64,000 nt of DNA from Pseudanabaena yagii GIHE-NHR1 (GTDB taxonomy: Bacteria > Cyanobacteriota > Cyanobacteriia > Pseudanabaenales > Pseudanabaenaceae). The position numbers and the translations under genes were made by a program. Positions 52,997 to 61,943 of the stretch are shown here, one piece after another. Below the pieces are notes generated by a model. The model did not search any database, was not told the origin of the DNA, and saw only the letters and a program-made list of their open reading frames with translations. Position 1 is the stretch's first letter; the number at the start of each line of letters is the position of its first letter. The stretch lies in NCBI RefSeq assembly GCF_012863495.1, contig NZ_JAAVJL010000001.1, forward strand, positions 2,228,001-2,292,000, given 5' to 3'.

Positions 52997-53027
52997 GTTG
53001 TCATTGTGCTGTAAGCACAATGACAAC
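52997..53027. repeat. Hairpin upstream of the DUF1350 gene
   Basis: GTTGTCATTGTGCT and AGCACAATGACAAC form a perfect 14-bp stem with a GTA loop, 37 bp before the chosen DUF1350 start; it may end the transcript of the unknown gene at 53112 or regulate the leader. Confidence 0.7.
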
Positions 53028-53111
53028 TTAAGAAGGGAATTAGGACGAGCGTTGTACACCACTCATCCTAATATTTAGATATCCATTGCAAGGGAAAAGA
53101 CAAGCTTGCTT

Positions 53112-53657
53112 CTATAGCTCAAGCAGAGCATTGCCACCAGCAATTGGTAGTGCATAAGCAACTTCTCCAAGCTCAGCACGTTCTGTTCCAAAGAAAGTAC
53201 CACGATGCTCAGGAGTAATCAGCAACTTCGTCTTTTTAGCTGTTGATACAGAACTGACAAAAATCTCAGCATAACCTCTCAATTCAAAGTCAGCTGCTTT
53301 CCTAAGTTCCTCGTTCAGCGCATTAGGTTGCAAAATGAACAATCCAGTATCATTCGCATTGACGGGAAAGGTAAAGCGTGACTTTTTGGTTTCGCCAATA
53401 CCATCAAAGAAACTACTTACAGGACCATTTACACCTGTAGTATCAAGAACTGTAAGAATCTTTTGGGGATCTAGTCCAGGAGTTCTTGTGGTAACAACGA
53501 CAGATAGAAACACAAGCTCGTTGGTGATGTTGGCAATGGTGAGGAAGTAGCCTTGAAGGATGTTTCTTGCGAGTGGCTGTAGCTCAGGTCTTGAATCTGT
53601 AATTGACTTAGGAAGTTGAGGCTTGAGAAGTAGTTCAAATGTTGATATAAAAGCCAT
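53112..53657 (-). CDS. Unknown protein with repeat-rich upstream region
   Basis: Not recognised. 181 residues: MAFISTFELLLKPQLPKSIT. Mostly beta-rich (ELVFLSVVVTTRTPGLD, RFTFPVNANDTGLFIL) without a signal peptide or metal motif; TKLLITPEHRGTFFGTERAE follows. It could be a small cytosolic structural or carbohydrate-related protein, but nothing supports a choice. The AAGGAAAACACAAATG leader gives a ribosome site. More than 100 bp upstream starts a degenerate tandem-repeat array, which may hold its promoter. Confidence 0.6.
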   Translation of the reverse strand: MAFISTFELLLKPQLPKSITDSRPELQPLARNILQGYFLTIANITNELVFLSVVVTTRTPGLDPQKILTVLDTTGVNGPVSSFFDGIGETKKSRFTFPVNANDTGLFILQPNALNEELRKAADFELRGYAEIFVSSVSTAKKTKLLITPEHRGTFFGTERAELGEVAYALPIAGGNALLEL

Positions 53658-53770
53658 TTGTGTTTTCCTTAGTGAGGTTTACGTTAACAAAGAAATTCAA
53701 GCAAAGTAGAACCCATCACATCCATTAGCATAAACATTGAATTTATCCTAGTAAATGCAATTGATTAAGA

Positions 53771-54062
53771 TAGTGGTAGGGAACTACAATTCAAAGTTCC
53801 ATCTAATTGCTTGAAAGTATTGACTGGAAGCAGTTTTTAAAGTTCCATCGCTACATGGGCGTATTGACTAAAGAACTAAAAATAAAGTTCCATCCACATT
53901 TAAAAGTAGTGACTTGGAAACTAGTAACCAAAGTTCTAACTAACTACTTGGCGATAGTGACTGGGATCTAGAATCTAAAGTTCCATCGCATTAACTATAG
54001 GATTCTAGCGATCGCTCTACAGGGAAAATAGTGACTAGAGTTGGGAATCTAAAGTTCCATCC
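53771..54062. repeat. Six degenerate ~32-bp repeats ending AAAGTTCCATC
   Basis: Units of the form AGTGACTGGGA..CTA....CTAAAGTTCCATC begin at about 53771, 53820, 53864, 53909, 53957 and 54031. Intervals between repeats are 12-15 bp, except one of about 42 bp. Some units have complementary ends (GGAACT/AGTTCC). No ORF is present. They are too degenerate and too closely spaced for a functional CRISPR array. Confidence 0.75.
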
Positions 54063-54459
54063 GCATATTTGCGCTTTTGGCAGTTCTAAAGATAACAGCA
54101 CTTTTTTAGGACGGTCAGCATGAACCTCTGCTCATCCTAATGATCACTACCTCAAGCGGCAAATATAGAATAATTGAGTCTTGGATTAACGGAGTATAGG
54201 CTGATGCTTAGGAGCTTGACAAGATAAGCGTTATACAAATAAAAGAATATAACCGAAAAATTAATGACGCATATTCATGCTGTCAGCCTTTATATATTTA
54301 TGTTTCTTATACATTTATTATTTATATAAAGACTTTTATAGTCTAATTTAGTTTTTGTATATAGTGCTTTTTACGCAAGTAAGTTACAGAATTTTGTTGC
54401 CTCGCCGAAGTCGGGGAAACAAATTCATATTTCACTAGACTAGGGGACGCTATATTTAA
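54063..54459. other. AT-rich gene-free stretch
   Basis: No frame looks real and no tRNA is visible. A direct or inverted resemblance TTAGGACGGTCAGCATGAAC / GCTCATCCTAATGA may form a weak hairpin near 54110-54150. The remainder is very AT-rich. Confidence 0.4.
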
Positions 54460-54505
54460 AGATAAATCTTCAAAAACTGCAAAGCAAACTTTTGAAGATT
54501 TATCT
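54460..54505. repeat. Palindromic repeat related to 24761
   Basis: AGATAAATCTTCAAAA and TTTTGAAGATTTATCT form a 16-bp stem with a CTGCAAAGCAAAC-type loop. The following TGGATTTTAAG..CAAAGTGCTGT resembles the right flank of the 24761 and 17772 repeats. Confidence 0.65.
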
Positions 54506-54568
54506 GGATTTTAAGAAAGGACAAAGTGCTGTTGGCGTTTGCCCAATAACCAATAATGCTTTAAAAAT

Positions 54569-54718
54569 ATGGCTTACAAAGGCAATAAATTCTTTTTACC
54601 TAGCAAAGATTGTGTAATTTGCGGTAAACCCTTTTCATGGCGTAAGAAATGGGAAAAATGTTGGGACGAAGTAAAGTACTGTAGCGATCGCTGTCGCAAA
54701 CAAAAAAGTAATAGTTAA
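54569..54718 (+). CDS. DUF2256 small zinc-binding protein
   Basis: 49 residues, short enough to be missed. [20 protein letters not shown] followed by [12 protein letters not shown] gives two Cys pairs in the order CxxC...C...C-x3-C, the pattern of DUF2256, a treble-clef-like zinc protein often seen near photolyase or cryptochrome genes. Starts [12 protein letters not shown]. It is 39 bp upstream of the CobT-like gene on the same strand, so they may be co-transcribed. Confidence 0.88.
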   Translation: MAYKGNKFFLPSKDCVICGKPFSWRKKWEKCWDEVKYCSDRCRKQKSNS

Positions 54719-54757
54719 GGGCTAAGCCCCAAGGTTTACTTTTGCTATAAATAATTA

Positions 54758-55837
54758 ATGATCAAATCCTACACACAACGCAAAAAAGCCAAAGCTTGGC
54801 TCAAAACCTATCGTGGTAAATGTCCAGTATTTGCCTGTGTGCTAGGTTTCACCGAAACAGGGCTAATTCCTAATATCTCAGCAGCAGGAGCAACGCCTGA
54901 AGACCGCAAATATACTGCGATCGCTGATGCCGAATTTCTCGCTACGGGCAAAAATATCAACTTCCCTTTACCACCTTTAGTTGCAGGCGCATCACCTGTT
55001 TTAATTTCCCGTGCTGTTGTTGCAGCTCAGGAATTGCCTCTATTTATTTTTGATGCAGGTTTAGCGATCGCTCCCACAGTTGAAACTAAAGCAATTTCCC
55101 TCGATGGTTTACCAGCAAAATGTGTCAGCACAGGTAAAGCGCTCCCTCTAGAAACGATCCTGCAATTATTTGTACAGGGCTTAGTATGGGGAGAGAAATT
55201 GGCACATTTGGGAGCCTATGTCATCCTTAGTGAATGCGTAGTTGGTGGCACAACAACGGCTTTAGCTATACTCACCGCTTTAGGGATAGATGCTAAGGAT
55301 AAAATCAATAGCTCCCATCCCACCTGTAACCATGACCAAAAATGGGAAATCGTACAGTCAGGATTGCAACATCTCTCCGCACAGGCAACACCCTTTGAAA
55401 TCGTTGCTGCTGTTGGCGATCCTATGCAAATTGTAGTGGCAGGTATGGCGATCGCTGCTAGTCGTCATGCTGGAGTCTTGCTCGCAGGCGGCACACAAAT
55501 GCTAGCGGTATACGCCCTTGCAAGAGCGATCGCCAAATATCAAAATCTCACATGGCATCCTGAGTCAATCATCATTGGGACAACCCGATGGGTTGCTGAA
55601 GATCCCACAGGCAATACAATCGATTTAGCCTTGGCAGTGCAAGATGTCCCATTACTCGCAACCGAACTGAGCTTTGCGAAATCTAGGTTTCCTCAGCTCC
55701 GAGCCTATGAACAAGGTTTTGTCAAAGAAGGTGTCGGTGCTGGTGGCGCTGCGATCGCCGCAAATCTCTATCAAAACTGGACACAGGAAAAGTTATTAAA
55801 CGCGATCGAAGCTCTAGCTCTACGGAGGGATATATAG
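54758..55837 (+). CDS. CobT-like nicotinate-nucleotide-dimethylbenzimidazole phosphoribosyltransferase family protein
   Basis: 359-residue member of the cyanobacterial CobT-related (TIGR00303-type) family. CobT activates the lower-ligand base of cobalamin; cyanobacteria make pseudocobalamin with adenine, so this divergent protein may handle adenine or do another job. FTETGLIPNISAAGATPEDR, LSECVVGGTTTALAILTALG, VAGMAIAASRHAGVLLAGGT and EGVGAGGAAIAANLY are the recognisable blocks. A cobalamin-dependent reductase gene lies at the window's right end, a nice but unproven link. Confidence 0.87.
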   Translation: MIKSYTQRKKAKAWLKTYRGKCPVFACVLGFTETGLIPNISAAGATPEDRKYTAIADAEFLATGKNINFPLPPLVAGASPVLISRAVVAAQELPLFIFDAGLAIAPTVETKAISLDGLPAKCVSTGKALPLETILQLFVQGLVWGEKLAHLGAYVILSECVVGGTTTALAILTALGIDAKDKINSSHPTCNHDQKWEIVQSGLQHLSAQATPFEIVAAVGDPMQIVVAGMAIAASRHAGVLLAGGTQMLAVYALARAIAKYQNLTWHPESIIIGTTRWVAEDPTGNTIDLALAVQDVPLLATELSFAKSRFPQLRAYEQGFVKEGVGAGGAAIAANLYQNWTQEKLLNAIEALALRRDI

Positions 55838-55838
55838 T

Positions 55839-55895
55839 AGAGAGTCAGATTTTTTATGGTGCAACAAAGCCGCACCATAAAAAATCTGACTCTCT
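55839..55895. terminator. Bidirectional long hairpin terminator
   Basis: A perfect 24-bp stem (AGAGAGTCAGATTTTTTATG plus GTGC) with a 9-base loop starts 1 bp after the CobT-like stop and ends 6 bp before the convergent glycosyltransferase stop. Confidence 0.8.
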
Positions 55896-55901
55896 CAACC
55901 A

Positions 55902-57104
55902 TTAATGTCTCAGTACTCGCTCATAAATTGCCATCAGTTTTTGGTAATTTGCTGAGCTTGTATAAAGTGTTTGATAAGTCTCGAAAGCATTGTTACCCAT
56001 AATTCGCATTTCTTCAGGATGCGTCCCACACCAACGTAATTTTTCTGCCCACATACTAACGTGATCGCAGGGGACTAAAAAGCCATTATGTTCTGAAGTG
56101 ATAAGTTCCGATAAAGCACCTAAATCTGAAGTTATTACAGGTTTACTGCATGCAAAAGCTTCAACAATTACTCGCCCAAAAGTTTCATACCATTGTGAAG
56201 GAACAACGATAACAGTCGCCAACTGCATGGCACTTGTTACCTGTGATGAACTCAAATATCCCAAAAATTGAACATTCTTGAGTCCTGCATCATTGACAAA
56301 TTTCTGTAAATTGGACTTCTCTGCACCATCACCTACGATATTTAATAGCCATTCTGGCATGTTTAATTCCATCCATGCTTTTAAGAGCGTGATTACTCCT
56401 TTTTCCGACGATAACCTACCTACAAATAAAAAATTAGGTGTAGTAGAAAGATGAGATGAAACATTTTCCTGATTTGGAGGATTAATATAGGGATTTATAG
56501 TATAAATACGTTCCCTTATAAGACCAATCTCACTAAGCTTTTGGGCAGAAAACTGACTAGGGGTAATAAAAGCATCAACATCTTGCCACCAAGTGCGCCG
56601 CCATCTATTGATCGTGATCATTGCCCAGACCGCTAAAGATGCGATAGGTGAATCACGATAGCAGCCATAGGTGATACCTTGCCAAGGGTTTTTTCCCACA
56701 CAGATCTCACAAATTTTACCATCTCGAAATAGGTAGCCATTCAGGCAGCCTAAACGAAAGTTGTGAAGATGCTGTATTGTTGGGATGTTTAATGATTTTG
56801 CGGCGGCGTGGACAGATGGCGAAAATAAAGGAAAGAAATTCTGGACATGGACAAGGTCTGGCTTCAATTCTTGAAATTGCGATCGCATTTCGCGATAAAC
56901 CTTAAAATTCCAAGCTGTCTCCGCAAATAATTGAAGCTTAGCAAATTGAGAATAAGACTTGATGATGTCATTATGAACTTCAATTAAAGTAACGCGATGA
57001 CCATAGTTGCGTAATAGTTCTACATCAGCATCTGTTGAGACATCCTCACCGCCAACATATTGATAACGATTGTGGAGCATTACAATGTGTAGAGGTTTAT
57101 CCAT
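55902..57104 (-). CDS. GT4-family glycosyltransferase
   Basis: Nucleotide-sugar glycosyltransferase with GT-B fold, 400 residues. N-terminal VMLHNRYQYVGGEDVSTDAD is the donor/acceptor loop common to capsule or EPS enzymes; the C-domain has FLFVGRLSSEKGVITLLKAW, LNIVGDGAEKSNLQ and the E-x7-E block YETFGRVIVEAFACSKPVI. It overlaps the next gene upstream by 8 bp. Three glycosyltransferases in a row point to synthesis of an extracellular or surface glycan. Confidence 0.9.
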   Translation of the reverse strand: MDKPLHIVMLHNRYQYVGGEDVSTDADVELLRNYGHRVTLIEVHNDIIKSYSQFAKLQLFAETAWNFKVYREMRSQFQELKPDLVHVQNFFPLFSPSVHAAAKSLNIPTIQHLHNFRLGCLNGYLFRDGKICEICVGKNPWQGITYGCYRDSPIASLAVWAMITINRWRRTWWQDVDAFITPSQFSAQKLSEIGLIRERIYTINPYINPPNQENVSSHLSTTPNFLFVGRLSSEKGVITLLKAWMELNMPEWLLNIVGDGAEKSNLQKFVNDAGLKNVQFLGYLSSSQVTSAMQLATVIVVPSQWYETFGRVIVEAFACSKPVITSDLGALSELITSEHNGFLVPCDHVSMWAEKLRWCGTHPEEMRIMGNNAFETYQTLYTSSANYQKLMAIYERVLRH

Positions 57105-57915
57105 AAAAGCGCACTAACCAAGAAAGTAACTTAGCGGTGAATAGTGGAAATCCAATTAAAGTACCATACTTGTAAGTATGGTAATAAAACTGAGTTGGTA
57201 AATGATAAGGAGATTTATAATCCCAGAAGATTGATTTAAAATTGCGATTATTTTTCTTTTGAAGATAGTTAGAGAAATTATGAATAGGATCTTTCTCTTC
57301 CACTAAAGTTACTTTAGCTTTACCTAAAATACATACCTTAAACCCCGCTCTAGCTGCCTTTAGGGTGTACATTCCATCACCAGCATATTGTCGAAACTTA
57401 CGAGCATCGGGAAGACCTATTTTCTTGAATATACTTACTGGCATCGCAACACAATAGCCACTCAGTCCATCTACATCTGCAACTTCATGCTCTAAAGCTT
57501 TAATTCTTACTCTACCCTTAACTCCTGTTTCTATTAATAAGCCAGAGTCTTCTGCATAACAGGAAGCACCAACTATAGAATTAGGATTACTCTGCAAGAA
57601 ATCTATCAATAGATCTAGAGTTTCAGGCGTAGTTAAACAATCATCATTTAGCCAAATAAAATGAGTTGCTCCCTGCTCGTAAGCATATTGCATTCCTAAA
57701 GCGATCGCGCCAGTCCACCATAAATTTCCATCCCCCTTGAGCACAATAACTTCTGGATATACTTCATGAACTTCTTCAGTAGTACCATCGTTAGAGCCAT
57801 CATCTACCACAATTACATGATATTTGGGGAGATACCCATTGGTTTTGAGATTTGCAAGACAAGCTAAAGTAAGTGTTTTGCGATTATGAACAGGAATAAT
57901 AATATAAGTCTGCAT
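57097..57915 (-). CDS. GT2-family glycosyltransferase
   Basis: 272-residue GT-A fold enzyme resembling rhamnosyl- or galactofuranosyl-transferases. YIIIPVHNRKTLTLACLANL, VVDDGSNDGTTEEV, and the metal-binding W-L-N-D-D in HFIWLNDDCLTTPETLDLL. The C-terminal part has an amphipathic segment but no clear transmembrane helices. It sits 2 bp from the gene upstream and overlaps the next by 8 bp. Confidence 0.9.
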   Translation of the reverse strand: MQTYIIIPVHNRKTLTLACLANLKTNGYLPKYHVIVVDDGSNDGTTEEVHEVYPEVIVLKGDGNLWWTGAIALGMQYAYEQGATHFIWLNDDCLTTPETLDLLIDFLQSNPNSIVGASCYAEDSGLLIETGVKGRVRIKALEHEVADVDGLSGYCVAMPVSIFKKIGLPDARKFRQYAGDGMYTLKAARAGFKVCILGKAKVTLVEEKDPIHNFSNYLQKKNNRNFKSIFWDYKSPYHLPTQFYYHTYKYGTLIGFPLFTAKLLSWLVRFYG

Positions 57916-57917
57916 AA

Positions 57918-59081
57918 CTAAATTACCCGATGGACAATTTCTAAAAAGCGTCTACCATAAGTATTGATTCTTTCTTGATTATCTTGACGGGCTAATGATT
58001 CTAATTGTGGATTTGCGCCTGATGTTAAGGTTGTTAGAGAAGTTTCTATTACATTTGCAAGTGCTTCTGCATTACTTTGTTCAAAGAAATAGGAGTTAGG
58101 GGGATTTTGTTCGAGGTGAACAGGGAAATCAGAAGCGATAACTGCTTTCCCTAGGCTACGTGCATCTTCAATTACCGAACTCCATCCTTCAAATAAAGAA
58201 GGTTGAATGACTGCTGTGCATTGTCTCATTAGTTGAATTTGATCATCTCGAGGAATGACTCCTAAAATAATAAATTGTTGTTTTAAATTGAGAGAATCAA
58301 TTTTAGATAGCAATTGATGAAAATATTCGGGATTTCGATAGTCCGATAAAGTGCCAGTACATACGATGGTTGGATAAATTTTACGCTCTTTGAGAATTGC
58401 TAAAGATTCAATAATTACGCCATGATCTTTATGTTTCCAAAACTGATTACTTACTAAAAAAAAATGATCAGGCAGATGATATTGAGATTGTGTAAGGTAC
58501 GGATCTTTCTCAAACCATCGAGGATCAATGAAACTAGCAAAGTGCATGACTACTGTGCGATCGCTTGCTTGAGAATAGCGCTCACAAAAATCATTACGAG
58601 CTGCTTCACTACTCAGTACAATAATAGGAGCTTTATCTGCCATTCTTTGCAATTCGTTATTACGTTGCTCTAATTGCTTCTGTGAAAATAAATGTGGTAA
58701 GTGACAATGCTGAAGGTCACAAACCCATGCGCCCCATTTATATGCAGATCTTGCTCCTAATAAGTCTGGATATACAAAGTCATAGGAGCGCGGATTGAGC
58801 AATTGTAATGGGACAAGTGGAACATATTCTGCTAAGAGTTTACAAGCTTTTAAATAAGCATAATCAGCAAAAGTACCTGCATATACTCTATTTACTAGAT
58901 GTTTTATTGGCTCAGCTAGGTGAGAATTTGATTTAAATAGGGCTAAGCTAAGTTTGATATGTGCAGTTTCATGGCTTGGTAATTGGGCGATCGCTCGAAT
59001 TAAATTTTGAATATATAGCACTCCGCCTAGCCAATGCGGGTCATGCACCATATTCAAACAAATATGTAAATTTTTGCCCAT
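57918..59081 (-). CDS. GT4-like glycosyltransferase
   Basis: 387 residues from the ATG at 59081 (MGKNLHICLNMVHDPHW), chosen because GGAG lies 9 bp upstream; the frame reaches 59114. VSNQFWKHKDHGVIIESLAI and TGTLSDYRNPEYF, then the C-terminal E-x7-E region in QPSLFEGWSSVIEDARSLGK AVIAS (two adjacent parts). It is the first gene of the three-gene glycan run. Confidence 0.86.
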   Translation of the reverse strand: MGKNLHICLNMVHDPHWLGGVLYIQNLIRAIAQLPSHETAHIKLSLALFKSNSHLAEPIKHLVNRVYAGTFADYAYLKACKLLAEYVPLVPLQLLNPRSYDFVYPDLLGARSAYKWGAWVCDLQHCHLPHLFSQKQLEQRNNELQRMADKAPIIVLSSEAARNDFCERYSQASDRTVVMHFASFIDPRWFEKDPYLTQSQYHLPDHFFLVSNQFWKHKDHGVIIESLAILKERKIYPTIVCTGTLSDYRNPEYFHQLLSKIDSLNLKQQFIILGVIPRDDQIQLMRQCTAVIQPSLFEGWSSVIEDARSLGKAVIASDFPVHLEQNPPNSYFFEQSNAEALANVIETSLTTLTSGANPQLESLARQDNQERINTYGRRFLEIVHRVI

Positions 59082-59122
59082 ACCATACGTCTCCGCAATA
59101 CTGCTATTACACACTCAAGTGC

Positions 59123-59213
59123 TATGGCAGTCCTAAATCGTTTATAGATTTTTGGGTTTGTGGAGACGCATCTCGAAGGGGTACGTTTCCACAAACCATT
59201 TAGGATTGCTATA
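59123..59213. repeat. MITE-like element, second copy of the 14877 family
   Basis: Right end ATTTAGGATTGCTATA is identical to the first copy; the left end TATGGCAGTCCTAAAT has two changes. An internal stem GGTTTGTGGAGACG/CGTTTCCACAAACC is present. It lies just upstream of the glycosyltransferase run. Confidence 0.78.
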
Positions 59214-59314
59214 TATCCCAAGAATTTTATTGTGATTTTTGACAATTAGCATGAGTTCAGCATAATTTGAAACGAGTTTTGAGAGAGGGTTTACCTAGTC
59301 AACTCTCTCTCAAC

Positions 59315-59358
59315 AAACAGAATGCAAAGCCTTGTGTATAAGGCTTTGCATTCTGTTT
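59315..59358. repeat. Perfect 19-bp-stem hairpin
   Basis: AAACAGAATGCAAAGCCTT pairs with its complement around a 6-base loop. A shorter GAGAGAG/CTCTCTC hairpin lies just before it (59278-59312). Confidence 0.7.
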
Positions 59359-59435
59359 TGACAAACTTTTCAAGTTTAATCCGAACTTATTATTACAGAG
59401 CTTTACATTGGCTTAAAAACTAAGGTTTCCCCGCA

Positions 59436-59466
59436 AAATTAAGACTCGCATCGCGAGTCTTAATTT
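59436..59466. terminator. Hairpin terminator after the small GTG-start gene
   Basis: AAATTAAGACTCGC and GCGAGTCTTAATTT form a 14-bp stem with a 3-base loop, 5 bp past the stop codon of the minus-strand gene at 59471. This supports that gene being real. Confidence 0.75.
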
Positions 59467-59470
59467 AACC

Positions 59471-59614
59471 TTAATGGCGATTGGAGCGTCGTGAGTTATT
59501 TCTTACTGGTATAGGAATCAACTCAGGTTGGGGCTGGTTTTGTCCCAAAAGGGCTTCCAAAACGCGATTTAGAATTTCGCCGATCTCTTTCAGAGCTTTC
59601 TTGATCGCTTTCAC
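59471..59614 (-). CDS. 47-residue basic protein with GTG start
   Basis: Too short for routine calling. GTG start, then MKAIKKALKEIGEILNRVLE (first codon read as Met), an amphipathic helix, then ALLGQNQPQPELIPIPVRNN and a basic end RRSNRH. AGGGAG lies 10 bp upstream and a hairpin terminator follows the stop. Similar short proteins occur in cyanobacteria as far as I can recall, but I cannot name a family. Confidence 0.55.
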   Translation of the reverse strand: MKAIKKALKEIGEILNRVLEALLGQNQPQPELIPIPVRNNSRRSNRH

Positions 59615-59647
59615 TATGGTTGGCTCCCTATCATCATCTAGGTTTAT

Positions 59648-60907
59648 TTACCCAATCATAACAAATCTTTTTCTAAACAAATCTAAAGCTGAGCTTACAG
59701 TTGCCATTCTGATCCAATTTCTACCTCTAGAGGGACTAAAGCGTAACTCGATCGCCTCGACTTTGCCTTGAGGATCAGCGATCCCGACATAAACTAGCCC
59801 CACAGGTTTAGTCTCTGTGCCACCCGTTGGACCTGCAATCCCCGTAATGCTGATGCCCCAATCAGATTTAAGTTTTGACTTAACGCCGATCGCCATTTGT
59901 TCGGCAACGTTCGCACTAACAGCTCCATGGTGCTCAAGAGTTTGGCGATCGACATTTAACAAATCAGCTTTGACTTCATTGCTATAGCTAATCACGCCAC
60001 CAAGGAAATAGCTGGAACTACCTGATACCTCTGTGATTGTTTGCCCTAACCATCCGCCTGTACAGGACTCGGCAACGGCGAGGGTTTGTCCGCGTTCTTG
60101 TAAGAGTTTGCCTGCCACACTTGCTAAGGTGTCCTCGTCAGTGCCATAGCAAAACTCACCTGTGAGTTCGCGGATTTCCGCTTCGACGGGGGCAATTAAG
60201 GCGATCGCCTCTTCTTGAGTATTGGCTCTTGCCGTAATCCTGAGTCTGGCTTGTCCATAGTTGGCATAGGGTGCAACTGTGGGGTTTTTGAGATCAAATA
60301 AGTGATTGACCTTAGTTGCTAATGCTGATTCAGCGATCCCCCAGTACAGCAAAACTTTGGAGTGAAATATGCCTTGTCCATAATTTCTAGCTTGCAACAA
60401 AGGGGCAGCCGTTTGCTCCCACATGGGATATAGCTCACTTGGTACACCGGGGAAGGTGAGAATTAATAAATTGGGTTGGGGTTCCCAGATCATGCCGGGG
60501 GCAGTACCAACAGGATTATGTAAAATTTCGGCTCCCTTGGGTAGCAAGGCTTGTTTGCGATTGTTGGCAGTAAGTTTGCGCCCAGTTTGCGCTGCCATTT
60601 GCTGAATGCGTTCCCAAATTTCGGGACGCTCTTCGAGGGGGGTATCAAAGAAATTAGCGATCGCCTCGGTGGTGAGATCGTCGGGTGTCGGGCCCAACCC
60701 ACCAGTAGTAATGATTAAGTTAGAGCGACTAGCGGCAATTTCTAGGGCTTGATGAATGCGATCGGGGTTATCGCCAACAACGGTTTGATAAAAATGTGGG
60801 ACTCCTAATAAAGCCAACTGTTGAGCTAGGTATTGAGCATTACTATTAAGAATTTCGCCTAGTAATAACTCTGTCCCAATGCAAAGAATTTCCGCACCTG
60901 CATTCAT
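59648..60907 (-). CDS. cinA: CinA-like competence/damage-inducible protein
   Basis: 419 residues: an N-terminal MoCF/molybdopterin-binding-type domain (CIGTELLLGEILNSNAQYLA, ITTGGLGPTPDDLTTEAI, FPGVPSELYPMWE), acting as ADP-ribose pyrophosphatase in studied CinA proteins, and a C-terminal CinA domain (VAESCTGGWLGQTITEVSGS, GVISYSNEVKADLL, TGIAGPTGGTETKPVG) with nicotinamide-nucleotide amidase activity. It recycles pyridine nucleotides. Full-length and intact. Together with dprA it hints at transformability, though cinA has a wider NAD-salvage role. Confidence 0.95.
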   Translation of the reverse strand: MNAGAEILCIGTELLLGEILNSNAQYLAQQLALLGVPHFYQTVVGDNPDRIHQALEIAASRSNLIITTGGLGPTPDDLTTEAIANFFDTPLEERPEIWERIQQMAAQTGRKLTANNRKQALLPKGAEILHNPVGTAPGMIWEPQPNLLILTFPGVPSELYPMWEQTAAPLLQARNYGQGIFHSKVLLYWGIAESALATKVNHLFDLKNPTVAPYANYGQARLRITARANTQEEAIALIAPVEAEIRELTGEFCYGTDEDTLASVAGKLLQERGQTLAVAESCTGGWLGQTITEVSGSSSYFLGGVISYSNEVKADLLNVDRQTLEHHGAVSANVAEQMAIGVKSKLKSDWGISITGIAGPTGGTETKPVGLVYVGIADPQGKVEAIELRFSPSRGRNWIRMATVSSALDLFRKRFVMIG

Positions 60908-60924
60908 ATACTGTTTTCACTAAA

Positions 60925-60957
60925 AAATAAAGGGGTCGCTTAGCGACCCCTTTATTT
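60925..60957. terminator. Hairpin terminator after KH-protein gene
   Basis: AAATAAAGGGGTCGC and GCGACCCCTTTATTT form a 15-bp stem with TTA loop, reaching the KH gene stop codon. It separates the rpsP-KH unit from cinA. Confidence 0.75.
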
Positions 60958-61328
60958 TAGTTAATGATTTCACGTCGCTTCGGTTTTTCAACATTGATCC
61001 GAGGACGCTCGACCTGTACTTGTTGGCGTTCTCGACGCTCTGAGTTATTGTCTTGAGAGTCATCGGAGGTTGCGTTGGGGGTTGGGTCAAAAACTTCAAA
61101 TCTGGCGCTATGACCAACTTCTTGGGCTGCGGTCATGACAACTGTCCGCACCGCTTGGATTGTTCGTCCCCCTTTGCCAAAAACTCGCCCTCGATCTTCT
61201 GGATCGAATGCAACTCTGATCCAGACGCGATCGCTTTTGCTATTTGACTCAAAATCTACCCGCAAGGCATCTGGATGAGCTAGTAATGGCTTTAGCAAAA
61301 AACTAATTAAGGAGTTATAGTCGGGCAT
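60957..61328 (-). CDS. KH-domain RNA-binding protein (KhpA-like)
   Basis: 123 residues. The KH fold is at residues 1-80: FLLKPLLAHPDALRVDFESN, WIRVAFDPEDRGRVFGKGGR with the G-K-G-G RNA-binding loop, TIQAVRTVVMTAA. The C-terminal third is disordered and charged (DDSQDNNSERRERQQVQVER), longer than in KhpA of Firmicutes. It follows rpsP by 71 bp, the common order in bacteria. KhpA-type proteins bind RNA globally. Confidence 0.9.
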   Translation of the reverse strand: MPDYNSLISFLLKPLLAHPDALRVDFESNSKSDRVWIRVAFDPEDRGRVFGKGGRTIQAVRTVVMTAAQEVGHSARFEVFDPTPNATSDDSQDNNSERRERQQVQVERPRINVEKPKRREIIN

Positions 61329-61399
61329 TTTTTAGTTAGGCATTGCTGTTAGGCAAAAACTTATAATTATTTTATTTTAATTATTTTATTAATTATGTT

Positions 61400-61648
61400 T
61401 TAAGCGCTAACGAGATCGAATACCTTAGCTTTTTCGAGAATACGACGTACTGTATCAGTGGGTTGAGCACCTTTTTTGATGCGATCGACGATCGCAGGTA
61501 CATCAAGTTGGGTTTCTTTGGTACGTGGGTTGTAGAAACCAAGCTCGGCAAGGGGACGACCATCGCGGCGGCTGGTGCTATTGACAACTACAATGCGATA
61601 GCTGGCTTCAAACTTCTTGCCAAATCGCTTTAATCTCAACTTAATCAT
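61400..61648 (-). CDS. rpsP: 30S ribosomal protein S16
   Basis: 82 residues: [56 protein letters not shown]. Canonical S16 length and motifs. First gene of the rpsP-KH unit. Confidence 0.97.
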   Translation of the reverse strand: MIKLRLKRFGKKFEASYRIVVVNSTSRRDGRPLAELGFYNPRTKETQLDVPAIVDRIKKGAQPTDTVRRILEKAKVFDLVSA

Positions 61649-61943
61649 GGGTTTATGGCTCTAAAATTTCTGCGTGATTCGGTTCAATATTTTAGCAGAA
61701 TTTTTATCATAGCATAATCAGAATTTGTTGGTAAAGGATATTAGCAACTGAAGAAATCATGATTTTGGCAAACCTGAAAATAATTTAATCATGGATTATT
61801 TTCAGGTCTCTAAATTGTGCTTCAAACTACTAATAGCGTATTACCTGTTTATCTTTACAATTAATACACTAAATGCAGAGTGATTTAAGCATTTTTTGCG
61901 CTAAGCTTGGATCTCTATAATGTTGTAGAGGCACAAGTACTAT
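61649..61943. other. AT-rich intergenic stretch upstream of rpsP
   Basis: Probably holds the minus-strand rpsP promoter. A possible weak stem is AAATAATTTAATCATGGATT near 61780. I see no tRNA or other RNA gene. Confidence 0.35.

Noticed and set aside
53771-54062. CRISPR array
   Set aside because: Repeats differ at many positions and intervals are mostly 12-15 bp, far below functional spacer lengths; no cas genes are nearby.
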